Source: Leishmania mexicana MHOM/GT/2001/U1103
Taxonomy: Eukaryota > Euglenozoa > Kinetoplastea > Trypanosomatida > Trypanosomatidae
NCBI RefSeq assembly: GCF_000234665.1
Contig: NC_018336.1
Coordinates: 661,069 to 725,068 of the forward strand
DNA: 64,000 bases
Direction of reading: 5' to 3'
The position numbers and the translations under genes were made by a program. Numbering within the stretch: the stretch's first letter is position 1; each line of letters starts with the position of its first letter. Under the pieces are notes generated by a model. It saw nothing but the letters and a program-made list of their open reading frames with translations. It was not told where the DNA came from and did not search any database. This document shows positions 41,345 to 51,571 of this stretch, piece after piece.

Positions 41345-41941
41345 TTTTCTCTCATCCGGTCAGCTCCGCCGTTCCTGATGGTGAGGGACACCTCAGCGCG
41401 CGGTATCCATGACCCTGTGCCCGCCCTGTGCGGGGGAGAAGCCAGGCAGAGCCCCTATCCCCTGCCAATGCCGCGCCGCATCTGGTGGTGGCAGGGTCAA
41501 GCGCCTGCGACGTGGGGGTGGGGTCCGAGCGATGCATCGCTGCTGATGCCGGCGGCCAGGTCGTGGGTGGCGCTGCGTCGGAGCGGGCTGCGACTGTGCA
41601 GCGGGTTGCGCCGTGCATGCTATATGGGCGGGGTGTCAGCGCGACTCGACTGCGGCCCGCCCGGCCCTCGCTGGCTCCTGGTGTGTGGCGCCTGGGCCGC
41701 CCCGAGGGGTGCGCCGGGTGGCGGCCAGCATGATATGAGCGGCTGCGGGGCTGCCCGCGTAGAGGAGGCTGGTGGAGGTTGAGGCAGGGCCCGTGCTGAG
41801 ATGGCTGCGTCGGCGCATGGCTGTGATGCGTGTGCCCAGCGCTGCTTCGCACCACGCGATGGGGCCTGTGACGGCCCGGGGCTAGCGTGCCCATTCCGTC
41901 CATGCCGTAAAGGCGGAGAATGGACTCGTTGAGAAAAAAAA
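41345..41941 (+). mobile_element. SIDER2-like retroposon, copy 3
   Basis: A 597 bp copy with a 5' extension (TTTTCTCTCATCCGGTCAGC) that copies 1 and 2 lack but copy 4 has. Its 3' end is the copy-1 subtype (ATGCCGTAAAGGCGGAGAAT) followed by GTTGAGAAAAAAAA, an apparent retrotransposition poly(A) tail. The core at 41,345-41,883 differs from copy 4's core (48,022-48,560) at only two positions over 539 bp with no indel. It sits in sense orientation in a gene-poor 7 kb stretch. Confidence 0.8.
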
Positions 41942-43865
41942 GGACTCCGAACTTTGCGCAAGGGGTGAGAGGGTGGGTTAAGGGAGACTGAGGGACATGT
42001 TCTGCAGCGCTGGTGCCCACCGGTGTCACAAGGAGCAGCTCTTTGCATTTCTATCATATTTTTTTTCGTCGACGTCAGGATGCTGGCTGGTACTTGTTGT
42101 CCCCTCTTTGGTATCTATATTGGATTGCCTAATCATGCATGTTTTCTGCGACGTGTGCATCGGTCTTTTTAGAGAAGCGGAAGGTAGCTGCTCCCACTTT
42201 CTCGGCGCGCGCTCGCCATCTCGTGTTTCCTTTTCTACGTAAGCCGTGGCTCACCTTTGTTTTTATATTTTATCGCCACCTTTTCCGACCCCACGAAGCC
42301 CCCTTTTTTTCACGCACCCTAACCCGTGCCCCTTCCTGTGTTCGCGTGTTCCTTTCCTTTCGAGTGTTCCCTCCCCCGGCGTACGGGTTTGCCTCCTCCT
42401 CCTCCTCCTCCTCCCCTCTCACGAGCTCTCTTCTTTGGAGCTCTTATGTGCGTATCTTTTTTTTGGAGAGAGTGGGAGAGGGGGGGGGCATTCTCGCTCT
42501 CTTTCTCCCCACCACTTTTGCCCCTGACTTGCTCTCCTCCCTCCATGTGCTCCCGGTGATTTCCGTACTCCAGCTCTCTGTCGTTCTGTACTTCTTTGTG
42601 TGTATGCTTGGAAGGTTCGTCAGAAGAAGGACCCAAGGCGGGCCGATGACACAGCGATATGATGATGAGTAGGGGTCGGGTCAACGTGCTCTCCGCCATT
42701 CCAGTGACATGCTTCCCCCAGGCACTCATCCTCTCCCCGCGTTGCGCTTCTTGTGTCAGATCTCGAGATGTCGAGTCATCGTACGCGTTTCGCTTTTCCG
42801 CCATCCACTCTCTTGCTTGCCCACCGCGACAGGGAATCCCCTCTTGTGGTGGACGGGCAAAGATGGGGTGGGGGTGGGGGAATGCTTAAGTCTACCTACT
42901 CGTGCGGAGTGTTACTGCGTGATGACTCGCACACAGCAGACCTCTCATGGGTAGCGTTTCCAGCGCTAGAGGTGTTGAGAGCACGAGTGGAGGGGGGGGG
43001 GTAACGGCGTTTTAGAGTCGGGAAACAGAAAGGAGCACGGAAAGCGAGCGCAAAGCTCGCTGTCTGAACGACGTCTTGAAAAAACAAAGAGAAGCGCTGA
43101 GGGAGGAGGAGGTGAGGGTGCACTGGCGTGCTTGCGTCTGCACGCCAGCGCCAACATACACGCACGTGAACAGAGAAGTAGCGAGCGAAAAGCAGCAAAA
43201 GGAAGGACCACAACGAAGTGAAGGAGAACTAACAAAGAGAGCCGGCGAGGGGGGAGAGTAAGGAAGGGAGGCAGTAACACCTGCAGGTCATCACAGCGCC
43301 ACGTAGTACGGCACTGCCCGAAACATACCTGAGTAGCCGTTTCGGTGTCGTTCTCTTTTCCCTTTTCATAGTGCAGGGCGCACGCGTGCGTGGGCAATGC
43401 AAGAGGAGGGGCAGCGGGAGATGATCGATGAGGACAGTGCTGCAGCGCGCGTCTGCCGTGGCACCATCATTCTCTTTCTCTTGCGCGAGTGACAAGCAAG
43501 AATGCGACGAGTGCCATGGAGACTCAGCGCAGCAGACCCCCATCCGTCCATGCAGCCTTCTTTTTTGGATGTCTTGTTGCACACAACTTTTCCACCGTGG
43601 CGATCACCCCTTCTCCTTTCTTCCTTTACCTTCTACGTGAGCGTCGCTCTACCTTGGTACTGGAGGACCGTACCAACACTTGGAGGAGGCCAACGGGTGT
43701 GGCGTAGACGCCCCACTGACAGAAAGTTCGCTGCAGCTGCGGAACGTGCGCTTACACAAAGCGTGCTGGTGGTGGCACCCCGTGGGATAGCGAGAGCTCA
43801 GGCACAACCGCAGCCGCCCCTCTTTGTTTCTTGTGTTGATATCTTCACTCATTACATGTGCAAAG
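41942..43865. other. Intergenic region before the small membrane-protein gene
   Basis: No gene is supported. There are strong pyrimidine tracts (42,340-42,470) and poly-G runs (42,481-42,488, 42,995-43,002). The open frames are low-complexity. A pyrimidine-rich stretch at about 43,605-43,635 and a T-rich one near 43,820 may serve splicing of the next gene. Confidence 0.45.
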
Positions 43866-44147
43866 ATGCTCCGCGTATCTGTCGTGTTGCAGAATAGGGT
43901 GGCACCGCAGTCTCTGCGCACGTTGGCGCACGATCTCCTTAAGGCTCAGCATGCATCAGGACGCACGCTCATGTCCATCATGGGGCCAAAGTGCTACACG
44001 ACTCGAGGTACACTTCTCATAGGCTGCGCGAATCTGTTGTGCTTCACCACGTACTGCCTTATGGTGAACTGGATTTACGAGGGCTACGCCGACTTGTGGT
44101 ATGGTGTGTATGGCCTGGAGGACGATGCCGATGACAACGATGATTGA
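43866..44147 (+). CDS. Small single-pass membrane protein, 93 aa, unknown
   Basis: I do not recognise this protein. Residues 1-35 are basic and Ser/Leu-rich (MLRVSVVLQNRVAPQSLRTL), which could be a mitochondrial targeting sequence. One hydrophobic span lies at about 49-67 (TLLIGCANLLCFTTYCLMV), followed by an aromatic YEGYADLWYGVYG segment and an acidic C-terminus (EDDADDNDD). The size and layout are typical of trypanosomatid-specific subunits of mitochondrial inner-membrane complexes, but that is inference. The start is the first plausible ATG; a longer frame upstream begins at TTG. RAB18 lies downstream, with no functional link implied. Confidence 0.65.
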   Translation: MLRVSVVLQNRVAPQSLRTLAHDLLKAQHASGRTLMSIMGPKCYTTRGTLLIGCANLLCFTTYCLMVNWIYEGYADLWYGVYGLEDDADDNDD

Positions 44148-45294
44148 GAGCGTGGGACGGGCCCTGGGAATCGGGGAAAGGGCAAAACGAACGCTCCTGG
44201 ACACCTTCCACGGGGAGGGGAGTGGAGGGATGGGGGGGGGGCGTATGCGCCCCTCTACAGCTCTCCATCTTTTTTTTTCACCCACTGCGACATGTAGTTA
44301 GGTTACCGCATGCACTATCCAGGGATGTGTTATGTGCCTCTCTGTCTTTTGTATTTTTCTCTCGGCTCGGCAGCTAGCTGTCTGCACAGTAGTCTTCCTC
44401 TTTTGTTTCACATGCGCGTCGTGTTGCGGATGTGTGTCTACCTTCCCTTGCTTTCCATAAGTCACTATGCCCATCCATCAGCACTTCCGTCGTACGACTT
44501 TACGAGTGCGCGGCTTGTGTTGTTGTGTCTATGGGGGGGAAGGGAGGCAGCGGAGGCGGAGGTGAGGGATACATCTGCGCGCGCGTGTGTGTATGCTCTG
44601 GGACGCATTAAAAGAAGCAAAAAAAATAGGAGAGACGCAGCAGGTTTGGGTGAGCTCCCTGTTCGGTTTTTTCACTTCTGAGAAGGAGCCCGGAAAGGGC
44701 GCAGCTCACGTCTCTCTCTCTCTCAATGCACGCATGCTCAGAGGCAGCGGTGGTGCTGTGCTCGTTACTCTTCACACTGCTGCAGACGCATCCGGGTCAA
44801 GCGAGGGTGCACGAAAACCGCAAGGCATGCAACGGCGGATCCTCCTGGGCCTTCTGCCAGTGTGCTCCTTGTGCAACGGAACGGGGCACGCTCGTTGCTC
44901 TTTCTCTGTGTGCGCAACGTATACGGCATCCTATGCTCTTTCCTTTTCTTCCTGTTTCGTTCTCAGTTCATGAGAACACGTACGCAGTGCCACGGAAGGA
45001 AAAAAAGGAACAAACTACTCACGAGCAGACGTATACACAAGTACAGGGCGCATCAACGACGCGCGCATCGCGCAGCGCGCCTTCTTCTGTTTCCCTTGTA
45101 GCCAACACAAGATCCGACTTTGTGGTAATACGCGACAAGCTTCTCTCGCGTTTCCACGCTTGTTTTACCGCATCTTTTTGTGTACTTCCGTGAGGGGCGG
45201 GTAGCGCAGGCGGTTTGGGTGAAAAAAAATCCCAAGAGAGACTTTTCCCTTTCTTTCTTTTTCTCTTGCATCGACTCTTGTTGCTCCGCTGGTC
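44148..45294. other. Intergenic region before RAB18
   Basis: No gene. Pyrimidine-rich, with a T/C tract at about 45,245-45,275 just before the RAB18 ATG, a likely trans-splicing signal. Confidence 0.5.
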
Positions 45295-45948
45295 ATGGGA
45301 TCTACCACAGGAGCGGACAAGACCATCAAGGTCCTCCTCATCGGCGACAGCGGCGTGGGTAAGTCCTCCCTGCTGCTCTCCTTCACCACTGGGGCCTTTG
45401 ACGAGAATATTTCGTCGACCATCGGCATTGATTTCAAGGTGAAGAAGGTGGACGTTGTAGATGCCCACACGGGCGGCAAGACGACCGTGAACCTGCAGCT
45501 ATGGGATACGGCAGGACAGGAGCGCTTCCGTACCTTGACCAGCTCCTACTATCGCGGTGCGCAGGCTGTTGTGCTCGTCTACGATGTTAACGATCCGCAG
45601 TCTTTCCACGGGCTCAAGAAGTGGCTCGATGAAGCGAATAGCTATTGCCGCCGTGACGAGGCGGAGAGTAGCAGTATGGTGTTCCTGCTGATCGGCAACA
45701 AGACGGACCTGTGCCCTGATGAGAACTCGATGCCGCTGCCCCGCTCGACTGCGCAGGGGTTTGCCCAACAGAACAACATGCTGTTTGCCCTCACCTCTGC
45801 TAAGACACGGATCGGGGTGGCGCAGGCATTTGACGAGGTGGCGCGTAGTGTGTATGATAAGTTGCAGGACTTGGAGCAGTACGAGCGACGTCGGATCACG
45901 AACTTGAACGATGGCGGCAACAACGGCGCTGGACAGGGCTGCTGCTAG
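45295..45948 (+). CDS. RAB18: RAB18-like small GTPase
   Basis: A 217-aa Rab GTPase: P-loop GDSGVGKS (17-24), effector-region STIGIDFKVK, WDTAGQE (70-76), NKTD (135-138), TSAK (167-170) and a C-terminal CC (216-217) for double geranylgeranylation. The TIGIDFKVK and RTLTSSYYRGA segments fit the RAB18 subfamily, which acts at the ER, Golgi and lipid droplets; trypanosome RAB18 has been placed in Golgi transport. An insert in strand beta2-beta3 (VVDAHTGGKTTVNLQL) slightly lengthens it. The start is the ATG after the pyrimidine tract. RAB18 is a good match, though other small Rabs share the general motifs. Confidence 0.92.
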   Translation: MGSTTGADKTIKVLLIGDSGVGKSSLLLSFTTGAFDENISSTIGIDFKVKKVDVVDAHTGGKTTVNLQLWDTAGQERFRTLTSSYYRGAQAVVLVYDVNDPQSFHGLKKWLDEANSYCRRDEAESSSMVFLLIGNKTDLCPDENSMPLPRSTAQGFAQQNNMLFALTSAKTRIGVAQAFDEVARSVYDKLQDLEQYERRRITNLNDGGNNGAGQGCC

Positions 45949-46562
45949 GGCAAGCTGTACCACACCGAACTGAGAAGGGTGTGGGTCGGGGCTCATAAGG
46001 GAAGAGGCGGAGGCCGCGGTGTGCGGCGCATGTTCGCATCAGCCGATCAGAGTACAGGCACCCATACACATATTTGCCAGGATGTGATGATGGGGGAAGA
46101 ATAACCGGGTACTGCACCGGAGCCGCGGGTGCGGCACACACAGACGAAATGTGGACGAGGTGGGGTGCAGTCACCTGTGCGCCTCTTGGTATCCCGGACA
46201 TCTTCCTTTCCCCCTCATGTGTGCCGTGCCTCCTCCGCCTCTCCACTGGGTACCTTTTCATTCACCTCCCTGCGGTTCAGTCCCTTTTTTTTTCTGCCGC
46301 CGGTTGTCCACTTTAAGCTAGACATAAGGCGGACAGATGGCCCTACAGCTAGAACTCGCCTGACCCGTCACCCTTTTCATTCCGCCATCGCCTTCCCTCA
46401 CCCTCTCTCGTTCAGCAGAACGTATGTGCCACGGCCTCCTCCCCCTTCTCTTCTCCGCTCGGGGCGCTTCTCTCTTTTTTTTTCATGTTGTCTCTGCTTC
46501 ACCGCGGCATGACATCCCCGTGCTTCTTCTGCCTTGGCTAAGGTTTATCCGTTGCCCTGTAC

Positions 46563-46593
<31 letters not shown>

Positions 46594-47158
46594 CGTTGCG
46601 TTTTTTCTCCCCTTTTCGTGTACGATTTACGGTGGGAGGCACGGCATTGTCTCGCTGCCTTTTTTTCCTCTACGGTGATGGGGCTCATCCGCCCTCCCTT
46701 TTCCTTCCCCGCTGCGAGTTACAGGCCCGGCGCCACCTTCAAGGACACGAAAACTAGACAGCATCGAGGATGAATCTACACTTTATTCTGCCAGGGAGAG
46801 ATTGATGGCAGGATAGCGGAGCTGTGTCCTGAGATTCGCTTCGCTCTTGGCGTCCTTGTACCGACTCGTTGTCTCCGCGCTCTCAGCAGAGCCTTCCACA
46901 GCCTGTGTGCCCAATGGTTGAAGATGGTGGTCATTCACTAGCACTGCAGCTCGAGCTCTCTCTCTCTCGCCCTTGCTCTCGCTCTCTCGCGCGTTATGTG
47001 CTCCCCTTCTTCCCCATTGCCTCTCTCCGACCGAGGGCAGGACAAAGCACAAAAGCAGACTTCTGCGTAGGCGTTTTCTGAACACCTACGGCAAGAGCAA
47101 CCACTGCAACGGCAAACCACAACGACCTGCAACGCAGCTCCGCTGGGCGGGAGGAGCC
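45949..47158. other. Intergenic region after RAB18
   Basis: No gene is seen. It contains (TA)n and (GT)n runs near 46,561-46,594 and CT-rich tracts, including (CTCTCT)n near 46,955-46,990 upstream of the next gene. Confidence 0.5.
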
Positions 47159-47929
47159 ATGTCGGGCATGGATGACCGCGCGAAGCAGTTCAAGGCGGCG
47201 GCTGAGGCTCAACTCACTGGGCCCGCGTTGAAGAAGGAGATCAACACACTGCGCCGCTTTCTCTTTCGCAACCAGGGGTATCGCTTTACCAAGGCGGCCC
47301 AGCAGGCGCTCTACATGGCAGTTGTTGCACACTACTGCAACTCAGCTGCTCATCACGCTTCGGGCTACGCAGCCACCTGCGACACGCCGGCGAAAACGGT
47401 GTCCCCTGCAGGGGCTGGCTCTAGTGGGCCGACTTCGGCGTCGTGCGCAGATCCTTCGAGCGGCACAGGTGTGCCACAACCGGCTGGCGATGAGGACAGT
47501 GACGACGGGGACCGCGGCAACACCGCTGATGCGCCCGATGCACCGATTCTTCGCCTCCTTGACGACGCGCTCAAGATGCCCTTTACCGTTTTCACCTCTC
47601 CACAAAAGGACAAACTGCTCAGTCTCTACTGGACCGTTCTCAGGACCGACGACTCTGCAGGTGTGAACGCCGGCAACGGCACCACGCTCACCTCCGCCGC
47701 CACCCTCACGCTCTCACTTGTGGATATTGTAGACACCGGCAAGAACAAGGCGCAACTCTCCCTCTTCACGGATGAAGGTGAGGAGTACCCGCAGGAAGTG
47801 CTCGTTTCGGATGCCAGCATGCTGAAGCATCTGAGGACAGCGCTTGACAATGGCAGTGCCGTTTCGGTGACCGTACAGGAGAACGAGACTGGCGCGTCAC
47901 TTGTATCCTTTAGTGTCGACGACGAGTGA
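47159..47929 (+). CDS. Conserved-looking hypothetical protein, 256 aa
   Basis: I do not recognise the family. The start is the ATG at 47,159 (MSGMDDRAKQ), after a pyrimidine/GA-rich UTR; a longer frame opens at a non-ATG codon. Residues 1-65 are helical and basic (LKKEINTLRRFLFRNQGYRF). Residues ~65-130 are Ala/Ser/Thr-rich and probably flexible. Residues ~135-256 alternate strands and helices (LTLSLVDIV, AQLSLFTDEG, VSVTVQENETGASLVSFSV), a small beta-rich fold, ending in an acidic SVDDE tail. No signal peptide, membrane span or catalytic motif. A SIDER2 element starts about 90 nt after the stop codon, probably in this mRNA's 3'UTR. Confidence 0.8.
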   Translation: MSGMDDRAKQFKAAAEAQLTGPALKKEINTLRRFLFRNQGYRFTKAAQQALYMAVVAHYCNSAAHHASGYAATCDTPAKTVSPAGAGSSGPTSASCADPSSGTGVPQPAGDEDSDDGDRGNTADAPDAPILRLLDDALKMPFTVFTSPQKDKLLSLYWTVLRTDDSAGVNAGNGTTLTSAATLTLSLVDIVDTGKNKAQLSLFTDEGEEYPQEVLVSDASMLKHLRTALDNGSAVSVTVQENETGASLVSFSVDDE

Positions 47930-48021
47930 GCAAGTCGTGAACGGCGCATTGCGTTTCAGAAATACGCTACGGAGAGGGGGGTGTTGACGTTTCTGCGCAT
48001 TGCACTGGATCGGGGTATTTT

Positions 48022-48619
48022 TTTTCTCTCATCCGGTCAGCTCCGCCGTTCCTGATGGTGAGGGACACCTCAGCGCGCGGTATCCATGACCCTGTGCCCG
48101 CCCTGTGCGGGGGAGAAGCCAGGCAGAGCCCCTATCCCCTGCCAATGCCGCGCCGCATCTGGTGGTGGCAGGGTCAAGCGCCTGCGACGTGGGGGTGGGG
48201 TCCGAGCGATGCATCGCTGCTGATGCCGGCGGCCAGGTCGTGGGTGGCGCTGCGTCGGAGCGGGCTGCGACTGTGCAGCGGGTTGCGCCGTGCATGCTAT
48301 ATGGGCGGGGTGTCAGCGCGACTCGACTGCGGCCCGCCCGGCCCTCGCTGGCTCCTGGTGTGTGGCGCCTGGGCCGCCCCGAGGGGTGCGCCGGGTGGCG
48401 GCCGGCATGATATGAGCGGCTGCGGGGCTGCCCGCGTAGAGGAGGCTGGTGGAGGTTGGGGCAGGGCCCGTGCTGAGATGGCTGCGTCGGCGCATGGCTG
48501 TGATGCGTGTGCCCAGCGCTGCTTCGCACCACGCGATGGGGCCTGTGACGGCCCGGGGCTTGAATGGCGTTGGACTCATGTTCTACGGCAGAATGAATGC
48601 GCTGCAAACAGAAAAAAAA
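48022..48619 (+). mobile_element. SIDER2-like retroposon, copy 4
   Basis: A 598 bp copy. Its 5' extension and core are nearly identical to copy 3 (two differences in 539 bp), but after GGGGCT at 48,560 it switches to the tail TGAATGGCGTTGGACTCATG of copy 2, ending in a short A-run at 48,612-48,619. So it is a mosaic of the two subtypes. It starts 92 nt after the 256-aa gene's stop, in sense orientation. Documented SIDER2 function in such a position is to promote mRNA decay. Confidence 0.82.
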
Positions 48620-49648
48620 GGAGTGTGGCATCCGTCTCGTGAGCACAAATGGGCGGGCGTGCCTGGACTTCTCTCCCCTCACTTTGTGCCGCATTTCAAG
48701 TCGAAAGACGAGGGGAAATCGCCGCAGTGGTGGATTGTGGCGTAAAGTCTTTTTCTCTGTCTATGCGGTGCGCCATACACGAAAGGAAGACACCAACGGT
48801 GGGGGAGGGGGAGAGAGAAATAGCGCCGACTTGTGTGCGCACGCCGCCGGCTGTTCTCTGGGCTTAAGACGCGCAATTCACACACAGTTGTGACGCTTAT
48901 GTGCGGCCCACTTCTCCCTGGTCACACTGACCCCCTTCCAGACTCTTTCAGTGCTGCACATCTGCGAGCCGCTGTATTCCTTCTCCCCGCTGAGCCTCTG
49001 TTCTGCCTGTTGGCGTGCTGTCCTGCTCGATGGCATCTCTTGTCTTCCACAGACGCGCATTCCTCCAGTCGCATCAGAGAGCAGGCGAAGTGAATGTACG
49101 AAAAGGGAGCGCGGCCAGACGCACGGCAGCACCGAACGCGCATTGATGCGGGGACTTGGGCTCTTCGTGGATCTCCTTCGTTTGCACCCCCTGCTGCTTC
49201 TCCTCTTTCTCATCTCTCTTCCTCTCCTCTTTGAGGAGGTTCAGTGGTTGCTGTTGCGGGATCCGTTGGCTCACATTCCCCGTTGCTGCTGCTGCTGCTC
49301 TTTTATCGCCTCTCCGTGCATACAGGGTTTTGTACGTCTGTGTGGGAGGAAGCGAGTATCTGCGCAGCAGCTGACGGAGAAGGGAGTGCACGAAGAGAGG
49401 GTTGGTAGATCGAGGGAGCAAGACGGTGGGCAGTAAGAAAGTGTCCGAGTACTACTCCTGGCACAGCCGTCATTCCGCACACGAGTGCAGGCAAAAGTAC
49501 AGAGACCCTTTTACGTAGACACATATACGCGGCCTTCTCTGCGAGTTCGCCAGGTCTGCGGCAGGGTAGCGCATTCACCCCCATTCATGTCTCTTGTCGT
49601 TACTTTATTCGCATCTCTACCTTCTGGCCGCCTTTGCACCGCGCCACG
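48620..49648. other. Intergenic region before the ABCD transporter
   Basis: No gene. It holds a (CTG)n stretch near 49,283-49,298 and pyrimidine-rich sequence before the ABC gene. Confidence 0.5.
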
Positions 49649-51571
49649 ATGGCTGTTGTGTCGAAGCTGACGTCGGGTCGCTTTCTTGGCTTCTACGCCG
49701 TGCAGCTACTCTGCCTCGCGGCGGCAGTTCGTATTCTCAATGCTGTGGTGCTCCGGCGTCGCGCTTCAAGTGGCAGTACCAGGCACCGCTCTCGCCGCTT
49801 CTCTCCTGCGTGCACCGGTGGCAGCGGCGAGGATGACACAATCAAGGTGGATCGCATCTTCTGGGGGCGCCTCCTCTCTCTTCTTCGACTGTGCATTCCT
49901 CATTTCGTATCCCTCGAAGCCGGGGGTGTGCTGCTCTTGCTGACCCTCTTTTACCTGCGCACCCACCTGACATTGCTGTTTGCACGGATTGTGGGGCGCA
50001 ATGGCCGCTACCTCGTCGAGCGCAACACGAAGGCGTTTATTTCTAGCGTGGTGGACATCGGCTTGCTTGCCATCCCGGGAACGATTCTGCAAATCGGGGT
50101 GCAGTACGTGAAGATAATGACGCAGCAGCGGCTGCGAGACAACTTGCAGGCGGCCCTTCACAAAGAGTACCTCAAAGAGAACACGATCTACATGATAGCT
50201 ACGCGGAGCGCCTTCATAGATAACACCGATCACCGTTTCACGCAGGAGACAGATCAGTTCTGCAAAGGCGTTGCTGGAGTGTTCCGCGCCCTCTTCAAAC
50301 CGATTCTGGACGTGATGACGCTTTTGATGGAACTCTCGAGGCATGGGGGCATTGCGCCCCCTGCTTTCTTAATCTCTTACTACCTGCTCGTTGCGACCTG
50401 CATGTCGGTGCTGCTGCCCAACTTTGGTCAACTGGTGGCGACGAGCCAACAGAAGGAAGGCAACCTTCGTACGAAGCACCACCAGCTCATCTCGCACGCG
50501 GAGGAGATTGCTTTCTATAACGGCGAGGAGATTGAGCGCGAACACGCGGGACGCCTGCTAGGCTCCCTCATCCGCCATGAGTACAAGATCAAGCGCACCA
50601 AGTGGCTGACTGGGTGCAGTGACAGCCTGCTCATCAAGTACGGTGCCAGCTTGGTCGGGTACCTTGTGTGCAGTCTTGTCGTCGTGGACCAGTTCCATCT
50701 CATGACCAAGGGCGATCTTACCCAGTTGTACCTCCAAAATGTGCAGCTGTACGTGCCCTTTTCCGCAGCGATTGGGAGGATGCTTCTCATGCACAAGCAA
50801 ATAGGCGCGTTGTGTGGCAGCGTGCACCGCATTGGCGAGCTGCGCGAGAGACTGGAACGCATCAACGCGTTGAATGTGCGTAGTGAGGTGGCCAACGTAG
50901 TCTACTCGAATGATGTGGTGCAATGGAGGGACGTAGACATCGTCAGCCCAGCTGGCATGCGTCTTCTGCATGACGTAAACATCACTGTCACACCCGGGAA
51001 GCACACGCTGATTATGGGCAGCAACGGCTCCGGCAAGACGGCACTGATGCGCGTGCTTAGCGGACTATGGCCGGTTGCCAAGGGCAGCGTGACCCTCCCA
51101 ACAGCCCCAGAGTCGCTCATGTGCCTGCCACAGCGTACGTACCTCCCACCTGGCTCGCTGCGTGCGCTGCTTACATACCCGCACGTTACCGAGGACCCCC
51201 GCGACGGCAAGCCTGAGCAGGCCTTTGTGCCGGATGAGGTTATCATGTCGGCGGCGATGTCGTTTGGCCTCAACCCCATGATGGATCGCGAAGGTGGCTT
51301 GGATGCCTTTGAGAACTGGGAGGAAGTATTGTCGGGCGGGGAGCGTCAGCGTGTGGCCCTGGTGCGCGTCCTGTTGCACCGCCCGAAATTCGCATTCCTC
51401 GATGAGTGCACCAGCGCAATTTCCCAGGATGAAGAGCCCTTCTTCTACAGATTACTGCAGAAGGCAGGTGTGACGCTGATCACGGTATCGCATCATGAGA
51501 CACTGCGCAAGCTGCACCGCGTCGTCGTCTCCTTGGATGGAGAAGGCGGCTACCAGGTCAGCGAACAGTAA
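49649..51571 (+). CDS. Peroxisomal/glycosomal ABCD half-transporter (PMP70/ALD-like, GAT family)
   Basis: A 640-aa half-transporter from the ATG at 49,649 (the TTG 15 nt upstream is rejected). An N-terminal membrane domain (about 10-400) with several hydrophobic spans includes the family's EEIAFYNGEEIE motif at 285-296, the EAA-like loop of ALD/PMP70 proteins. The ATP-binding domain has Walker A GSNGSGKT (457-464), signature LSGGE (561-565), Walker B FAFLDE (581-586) and H-loop His615. Trypanosomatid members are the glycosomal transporters GAT1-3, which import acyl-CoA or fatty acids. It would work as a homo- or heterodimer in the glycosome membrane. Which GAT this is cannot be told by eye. 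NOG1 follows on the same strand. Confidence 0.92.
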   Translation: MAVVSKLTSGRFLGFYAVQLLCLAAAVRILNAVVLRRRASSGSTRHRSRRFSPACTGGSGEDDTIKVDRIFWGRLLSLLRLCIPHFVSLEAGGVLLLLTLFYLRTHLTLLFARIVGRNGRYLVERNTKAFISSVVDIGLLAIPGTILQIGVQYVKIMTQQRLRDNLQAALHKEYLKENTIYMIATRSAFIDNTDHRFTQETDQFCKGVAGVFRALFKPILDVMTLLMELSRHGGIAPPAFLISYYLLVATCMSVLLPNFGQLVATSQQKEGNLRTKHHQLISHAEEIAFYNGEEIEREHAGRLLGSLIRHEYKIKRTKWLTGCSDSLLIKYGASLVGYLVCSLVVVDQFHLMTKGDLTQLYLQNVQLYVPFSAAIGRMLLMHKQIGALCGSVHRIGELRERLERINALNVRSEVANVVYSNDVVQWRDVDIVSPAGMRLLHDVNITVTPGKHTLIMGSNGSGKTALMRVLSGLWPVAKGSVTLPTAPESLMCLPQRTYLPPGSLRALLTYPHVTEDPRDGKPEQAFVPDEVIMSAAMSFGLNPMMDREGGLDAFENWEEVLSGGERQRVALVRVLLHRPKFAFLDECTSAISQDEEPFFYRLLQKAGVTLITVSHHETLRKLHRVVVSLDGEGGYQVSEQ

